The translations under genes and the position numbers were made by a program. The notes beneath the pieces were generated by a model. That model worked only from the letters and a program-made list of their open reading frames with translations. It was not told where the DNA came from and ran no database searches. From positions 73,019,106 through 73,083,105 of the forward strand of contig NW_023601104.1 in NCBI RefSeq assembly GCF_014898055.3: a stretch of DNA of 64,000 nucleotides, read 5' to 3'. Of this stretch, positions 59,354 to 64,000 are shown piece by piece. The DNA comes from Talpa occidentalis. Its lineage: Eukaryota > Chordata > Mammalia > Eulipotyphla > Talpidae. Position 1 is the first letter of the stretch. The number at the start of each line of letters is the position of its first letter.

Positions 59354-59624
59354 GGGCCTCCCTGGTGGTGCAGGGGTTAAAGACAGCACTATCAGGCTAT
59401 CACCAGTCATGGCAGCATGAGTTTAATCCTGGCCAGCTAGGGAGCAATCCACGTGCTGCAGCAGACCTCTCCTGTCTCACCCGCTGCTCCCCTAGCAGTG
59501 TATTGCAGTAGATCTGCCTGTTCTGCTCCCCACTCTCTCTGGTGAATCCTCTTACCTGCTTCCCCGCACCTCTGGCTTACACCCAGTTCTTGTATGCATA
59601 AATAAATAAATCTTTAAAAAAAAA
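59354..59624 (+). mobile_element. tRNA-derived SINE, older subfamily
   Basis: Head GGCCTCCCTGGTGGTGCAGG then GGTTAAAGACAGC, degenerate B box (AGTTTAATCCTGG), tail TAAATAAATAAATC. Duplication ATGTCAATGG at 59,344-59,353 and 59,625-59,634. Confidence 0.93.
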
Positions 59625-59894
59625 ATGTCAATGGTCTAGTAAGCAGAAGAAAAAAAAGAGAAATCAAGAGACAAAGATGAATAGAATCTCTTAGCAATAC
59701 CAAGAGGAAGGGAAATTGAACAGGGCCCCTAAAACACCTGTGGAGGTATATAGATAGGGTAGTGTCAGAGGGTCTGGTTGGGCTTGAAATTCATTCAAAT
59801 TGGCATGGGAGAAAGGAAACTTTTTGTAATAGTTTCCCAGAGAAGGGACTGTTTTATTCATTTGCACAAAGGCACTTTATGGGCTAGCAGAGTG

Positions 59895-60235
59895 ATGTCT
59901 TTATAATACAAATCTGATATAACACTCCCATATTTCTACCATCCATTTGCTTTCCATGACTCTCAGGATAAGTCAAACCCTTAGCTTGGCTTTTAAGATT
60001 TTCCACAGATTGTGTCCTACTATCTTTCCAGCAATACTTGTTGCTTCCTACAAGGGACCCCACTCACCAAACCCCAGCATCACCAGTTATTTCTATAATT
60101 ACTTGATTACTTTCTCCCAGCTTGCTATAAGCTCCATGAAGTTCATTTTTGCTCATTATGGTGTTCCCTGTACAATGATGAATAGTCTGCATTCAAACAC
60201 TGTTGAAGAAATTTCTTGAATTAAATGCCAGAAAG
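59895..60235 (+). repeat. L2 LINE 3' region
   Basis: CATTTGCTTTCCATGACTCT, AAACCCTTAGCTTGGCTTTT and TAAGCTCCATGAAGTTCATT follow L2 in order, ending ATTTCTTGAATTAAATGCC. Confidence 0.7.
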
Positions 60236-60668
60236 CAATGAAACAATGTCTATAGAATCTGAAGGGAAAATGTTATGACCCAAAAGAGTGCTTTAAGTTT
60301 TAATTTTACAAGTAATGCTCCACATACTCATTGCTTTAAAAAATTTTAAAATCCTATAGGTGGCATGAATAGGGTCTTTGAACACTAGCTACCCCAATAC
60401 TACACACACACACAAAGTACCTATTCCTTCCTTAGCAGAGATAACTGCTGTTAAAAACTAGGTATGCATCCCTTCAGAATTTTCTTCCTATGTTTATCCA
60501 TATATATTTATGTATATATACACATACACACACACACACACACACATATATGTATATATACATGTACTGAGAAAAATACTTCCATACAAGCACTAAAATA
60601 AATAGCCCCGTGCATCCTAGAAGAAAGCTTTTGAAAAATTCTTTTTCACAAGGGAAGATGAAAACTGT
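60236..60668. other. Old repeat-like DNA with (CA)n upstream of the full-length L1
   Basis: 60,290-60,560 may be an old L1 3' UTR, but the match is weak. A CA run lies at 60,522-60,545. The L1 begins just downstream. Confidence 0.4.
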
Positions 60669-60681
60669 GATAACAGCGGAG

Positions 60682-60693
60682 CAACATGGCGGC
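60682..60693 (+). promoter_or_regulatory. YY1-like binding site at L1 5' end
   Basis: CAACATGGCGGC differs by one base from the strong YY1 site CAAGATGGCGGC and lies within about 15 bp of the inferred 5' end, as in human L1. Confidence 0.75.
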
Positions 60694-61209
60694 GAGGAGA
60701 CGCTGCGAGTAAGATCTCCCATTAAAAAAAGTGAATAGGGAGGAAAAGCGGCAGGTCCCAGTGAGAACTGGGACACGGAAGATAAACGGGTGACGCCAGC
60801 AAACTACCCGAAGAAGAAAGTGGCCATAAAAGAGGACTAGAAGGGAGGGAAGCGCAGAACCCTGCTCCCCTCCCCCGCCCACAGAGGCGGCACTCTCCGA
60901 CCGGCAGAGAGGAGGAAAACAACAAACCAAAACAACCAACAAGAACAAACTACGCAGCAAGCGGGACTGGGAGTGGAAAGGAACTATTGCAGCCACCACA
61001 CCCCGTGAACGGGAGCTGTGGAGAACCCTGCAGGATTCGCCGCGGCGGTGAGCGAACGGCTCCGGGCGCCATTAGAGAAGAACAAAGACCCCGGGAGACA
61101 CGCACACAGCCCGGGCTGCCGGTAAGCTGGCGCGGGAAAGCGGCGCGCTCCGCGAGCTTGAAAAGCAAGTGCAGACCGGAATCGCGGCTGCCTAGGTACC
61201 CGCGCCTGC

Positions 61210-61251
61210 GACCTAGGCTTGCGGGGAGACGACCTAGGCTTGCGGGGAGAC
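61210..61251 (+). repeat. Perfect tandem duplication of 21 bp in L1 5' UTR
   Basis: A unit starting GACCTAGGCTTGCGGGGAGA, 21 bp long, occurs twice head to tail without mismatch. It is a monomer-like duplication within the promoter region. Confidence 0.97.
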
Positions 61252-62150
61252 GCGCGGAGGTCCTCACTGAGGTGAAGGTCCCTCCCTGAGTGAGCAGGAA
61301 CCAGGCACCCGGGCACGGGAACAGTGCAAAAGGCGCCATTCCCGCGCCACTGAACTGGGCTACAGCCCGCGTCCTGGAACTGAGGGCTTTGAACTGAGAC
61401 CCGGGGCACGAAAATTCGGGGCGTGGGTTCTCCACGACGGTGGGGCACAAGGCAGACACAGCACCCCAAAGCTGTTGAGGTGTACCCTACCATTCCCGCT
61501 CTGTTCCCTGTCCCACGGGGTGGGGGGGACGAAAAACAGCCCCCCAAGGACAATAGGAGAGATCTCTGGCGCCACCTAGTGACCAGGAAAAAAAAAGTCA
61601 CTAACACCCCATAGAACAGGAAATTTCTTAAGACTGCTTGAAAAGGGCAGAAGGCTTCTGCAGTGGCCAGCCGGGAAGTTATTCCACGCCACGCCCCTTA
61701 CGACCAGCAGTCTGAGCCCACAGAGGGAGCAGGCACCCACGTCCTGGGGGAGACCGGGTGCGCAGAAGAGTGTGCCTGAAACCGGAGGCGCAGGGACTGC
61801 ATCCCGCTTCGCCATTTGAGAAAAGGGACATTTCTTCAGTAAAAACTGCCTAAAACCAGCAGAAAGCTCCCCCAGAAGGCAGAGATGGCTCCTGGAAGAG
61901 CCAGAGGGGAGCGGAGAAGTTCACCCAAGATGCCAGTCAGTCCGAGCATCACAGTGTCCCAACGCATACGACAAATTAGAAAACAGACAGTAGGGAGTAG
62001 AAGAACCACACGCAACCTAACAACTCCTCAGGAAAGAAGCACACCACAAAAAGAAAACCACTCCCCAGATTGCAACGACAGCAACTTGGAAGAACTTCTG
62101 AGCCTTCCAGAAAGAGAATTTAAAATTGCCATGATTAAAAAAGTGATAGA

Positions 62151-62234
62151 TCAGAAGAAGGAAATTGAGTCCCTAAAGAGGGAAAACAATGGTCAGAAGA
62201 ATGAAATTGAGTCCCTAAAGAGGGAAGTAAAAGA
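62151..62234 (+). repeat. 42-bp in-frame duplication in the ORF1 coiled coil
   Basis: The unit translating to QKKEIESLKRENNG is followed directly by QKNEIESLKREVKE. The shared DNA GAAATTGAGTCCCTAAAGAG is identical in both copies. Fourteen residues are two heptads, so the coiled-coil register is preserved. Confidence 0.92.
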
Positions 62235-62770
62235 AATGCAGGAGATCAAAGAATTAATGGAGGAACTAAAGAACTCCGGGAAAAGCAAGGAAAGCAGAAT
62301 AGATGAAATGGAAGAACGAATAAGTTCTCTTGAAGACACAGAAATAAAAAGAACCAAAACAGAAAAGGAAAGAGAAGTACGAAGGAAAAAGAATGAAGAA
62401 AGACTTCGAGAACTATCTGACTCCATGAGGAAAGGAAATATAAGAGTTATAGGAATTCCAGAAGGAGAGGAGAGAGATGTAGGAACAGAGAAAATATTCC
62501 AGGAGATAATTGAAGAGAACTTCCCAAATGCGAAGAAGGAGCTGAAAATTGATATACAAGAAGCAAGAAGAACACCAAACTTCCACGACGAAAGGAAAAA
62601 CACAGCAAGACACATAATAGTAAAGCTCCCAAGAATCCAGGACAAGGAAAAATAATGAAGCTGACAAGAGGGAAGAAACAGATAACATTCAAAGGAAAAC
62701 CAATCAGGCTGACATCAGACTTCTCTGAAGAAACACTACGGGCAAGGAGAGAGTGGAGGGACAGAGTCAA
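62193..62770 (-). other. Antisense open frames over ORF1, not genes
   Basis: Ser/Phe/Leu-rich antisense frames (62,193-62,645; 62,413-62,688; 62,447-62,770) are the shadow of the Lys/Glu-rich ORF1 coding strand. Confidence 0.85.
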
Positions 62771-62954
62771 CAGACTCCAAGAAAACAGATGCCAACCAAG
62801 AATACTCTATCCCGCAAAGCTCTCTTTCCTCCATGAAGAAAGAACATGGACCTTCCCAGACAAAGAGAAACTCCGGAATTTCATTACGAATAAACCCCCA
62901 CTCCAAAAAATACTACAAGGAATCCTAAAGCCAGAACCTCAGAGGGACGAATAA

Positions 62955-63027
62955 CAACAAAAGAAGACCAAAAAAAAAAAAAAAAGTTATTAAAAGAATA
63001 AATAAAATCAAAGGAAAGACAAACATA
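62955..63027 (+). other. ORF1-ORF2 spacer of L1
   Basis: 73 bp with a run of about 16 A. ORF2 starts at ATG 63,028 in the context ACATAATGGC. In human L1 the second ORF is reached by unconventional reinitiation; whether this holds here is inference. Confidence 0.8.
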
Positions 63028-64000
63028 ATGGCAAATACAGATGCTAACATATCAATATTAACTCTAAATGTAAATGGACTAAACTCTTCAATAAAAAGAC
63101 ACAGAGTTGCAGCCTGGATTAAGAAACAAAACCCAACCTTTTGCTGTCTCCAGGAAACACATTTAGCTACAAAAGATAAAAATAGGCTCAAAGTCAAAGG
63201 ATGGAAAACAATCCTACAAGCAAATGGGCCAAAAAAGAAAGCAGGAACAGCTATACTTATATCAGATAAAACAGACTTCAAACTCAAAAAAATAAAAAGA
63301 GACCCCAATGGTCACTACATTATGATTAAGGGGACAATACTTCAAGAAGAAATAACACTCATTAACATATACTCACCAAACGAAAGAGCACCAAAATATA
63401 TCAGACAACTGTTGTCCTCTCTGAAAACAGACATCAGAGAAAACACATATGTAGTGGGAGACTTCAACACACCACTATCAACAATGGATAGATCAACAAG
63501 ACAAAAAATAAGTAAAGAAACTAAAGCTCTAAATAAGGACCTAGAGCATTTGGGCTTAACAGACATCTATAGAACACTAAACCCAAAAAAAACGGAGTAC
63601 ACATTTTTCTCAAGCGCACACGGATCATTCTCCAGGATCGATCACATACTGGGGCACAAGACAAACATCAACAGATACACCAAGATTGAAATCATACCAA
63701 CCATCTTTTCTGACCACGAAGGCATCAAACTAGAAATAAATCATAAAAAGAAGGCAAGGAACTATCCTACCTCATGGAGATTAAAAGCCACACTACTGGA
63801 AGACCACTGGACTAACGAGGAGATCAAAGAAGAAATTAAAAAATCTTTGAATTGAATGACAAGGAGGACACCAATATCCTAAATGTATGGGATGCAGCAA
63901 AAGCAGTAATAAGAGGAAAATATATAACAATAGAAGCTCACATCAAAAAACAAGAAAGAACTCAAAGAAACAACCTAATCTCGAAGCTCAAAGATCTAGA
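63028..64000 (+). pseudogene. LINE-1 ORF2, endonuclease domain, frameshifted and cut by window edge
   Basis: ORF2p is the L1 endonuclease/reverse transcriptase. The first open frame (63,028-63,855, 275 residues) contains the whole AP-like endonuclease. The catalytic residues sit at the same numbers as in human L1: N14 (LNVNGLNS), E43 (LQETHL), D145 and N147 (VGDFNTPL), D205 (SRIDHIL) and H230 (SDHEGI). The frame stops at 63,853-63,855, while the L1 protein continues in another frame from about 63,849 (NDKEDTNILNVWDAAKAV) to the window end, consistent with one lost base at about 63,848-63,850. The reverse transcriptase is outside. The start at 63,028 (MANTDANISILTLNVNG) matches the usual ORF2 start. 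Confidence 0.94.

Larger units (their letters stand above)
60669..61884 (+). promoter_or_regulatory. L1 5' UTR / internal promoter, CpG island
   Basis: This is the only CpG-dense stretch longer than 500 bp in the window. L1 5' UTRs act as internal RNA polymerase II promoters. The extreme 5' end carries a YY1-like site, which in human L1 sets the start position. A 21-bp unit is tandemly duplicated at 61,210-61,251. Long open frames occur on the antisense strand (60,984-61,607 and 60,950-61,459), probably because CpG-rich sequence has few stops. Confidence 0.85.
61885..62954 (+). pseudogene. LINE-1 ORF1 (ORF1p RNA-binding protein), one frameshift
   Basis: ORF1p is the trimeric RNA-binding chaperone of the L1 ribonucleoprotein. 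The first frame, 61,885-62,655, encodes 256 residues: a basic N-terminus (MAPGRARGERR), a coiled coil from about residue 78 to 178, and an RRM beginning near residue 184 (NIRVIGIPEGEERDVG). The C-terminal domain (FKGKPIRLTSDFS, then RILYPAKLSF) is in a different frame, 62,655-62,954. The break is at about 62,645-62,655 in an A-rich stretch and looks like loss of one base. Total coding length fits mammalian ORF1 with a slightly long coiled coil. A 14-residue unit is duplicated in the coiled coil. The start ATG at 61,885 is the first in frame. Confidence 0.93.
60669..64000 (+). mobile_element. Nearly full-length young LINE-1, cut by the window edge
   Basis: A 5' UTR of about 1.2 kb with many CpGs is followed by ORF1 (61,885 on), a 73-bp spacer containing an A run and ORF2 from 63,028, which runs off the window. 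The 3' half and the second target-site duplication are outside. The element is young: the 5' UTR is CpG-rich rather than decayed, and long open frames survive. One apparent single-base loss breaks each ORF, so this copy should not produce complete proteins. Confidence 0.95.

Noticed and set aside
63342..63566. Minus-strand open frame opposite ORF2
   Set aside because: Shadow of the L1 ORF2 coding strand.
1..64000. CRISPR array, operon or prokaryotic mobile element
   Set aside because: No regularly spaced identical repeats with unique spacers, no ribosome-binding sites or dense long ORFs; content is mammalian repeats throughout.

Overview
The window is mammalian nuclear DNA, most likely a gene desert or a long intron. 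I found no host protein-coding exon, rRNA, free-standing tRNA gene or CRISPR array that I can support. Three observations point to a placental mammal: ancient eutherian repeats (MIR, L2, MLT1-type LTRs, hAT-type MER elements), several generations of LINE-1, and a tRNA-derived SINE with A and B boxes and an A/T-rich tail, in nine copies. The SINE is not primate Alu, rodent B1/B2, carnivore CAN or the equid, shrew or hedgehog SINEs as I remember them. A laurasiatherian such as a bat or eulipotyphlan is my guess, not a demonstrated assignment.

Layout. 1-4.1 kb: mostly unrecognised DNA with simple repeats. 4.16-7.66 kb: a deep nest, an L2 split by a twin-primed (5'-inverted) L1 with a 16-bp target-site duplication, itself split by younger L1 3' ends, one of which carries a SINE. 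7.7-12.4 kb: MIR, a hAT-type MER element and a SINE. 12.45-14.7 kb: another L2 interrupted twice by L1 pieces. 14.7-25.1 kb: unrecognised DNA with four SINEs and MIR/L2 pieces. 25.15-25.72 kb: young truncated L1 next to an odd CpG-bearing block. 25.7-32.7 kb: lower-repeat DNA with stretches that look like conserved non-coding sequence. 32.7-36.8 kb: L2, L1M and an MLT1 LTR. 36.8-45 kb: largely unrecognised, AT-rich in its second half. 45-50.9 kb: L2, LTR and old L1. 51.7-56.1 kb: microsatellites, imperfect tandem repeats, a SINE inserted next to an MLT1 LTR, and a rearranged LTR. 56-60.6 kb: mostly unrecognised, one SINE.

From about 60,669 to the right edge lies a nearly full-length young LINE-1: a CpG-rich 5' UTR/promoter with a YY1-like site, ORF1 (coiled coil, RRM, C-terminal domain) and the start of ORF2 with a complete endonuclease catalytic set. 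Each ORF carries one apparent single-base frameshift, so this copy is probably dead although young. L1 is the machinery normally credited with mobilising tRNA-derived SINEs, and the SINE target-site duplications and A-rich tails fit that. Repeat names come from remembered consensus sequences, not a database search; boundaries of old repeats are approximate to tens of bases.
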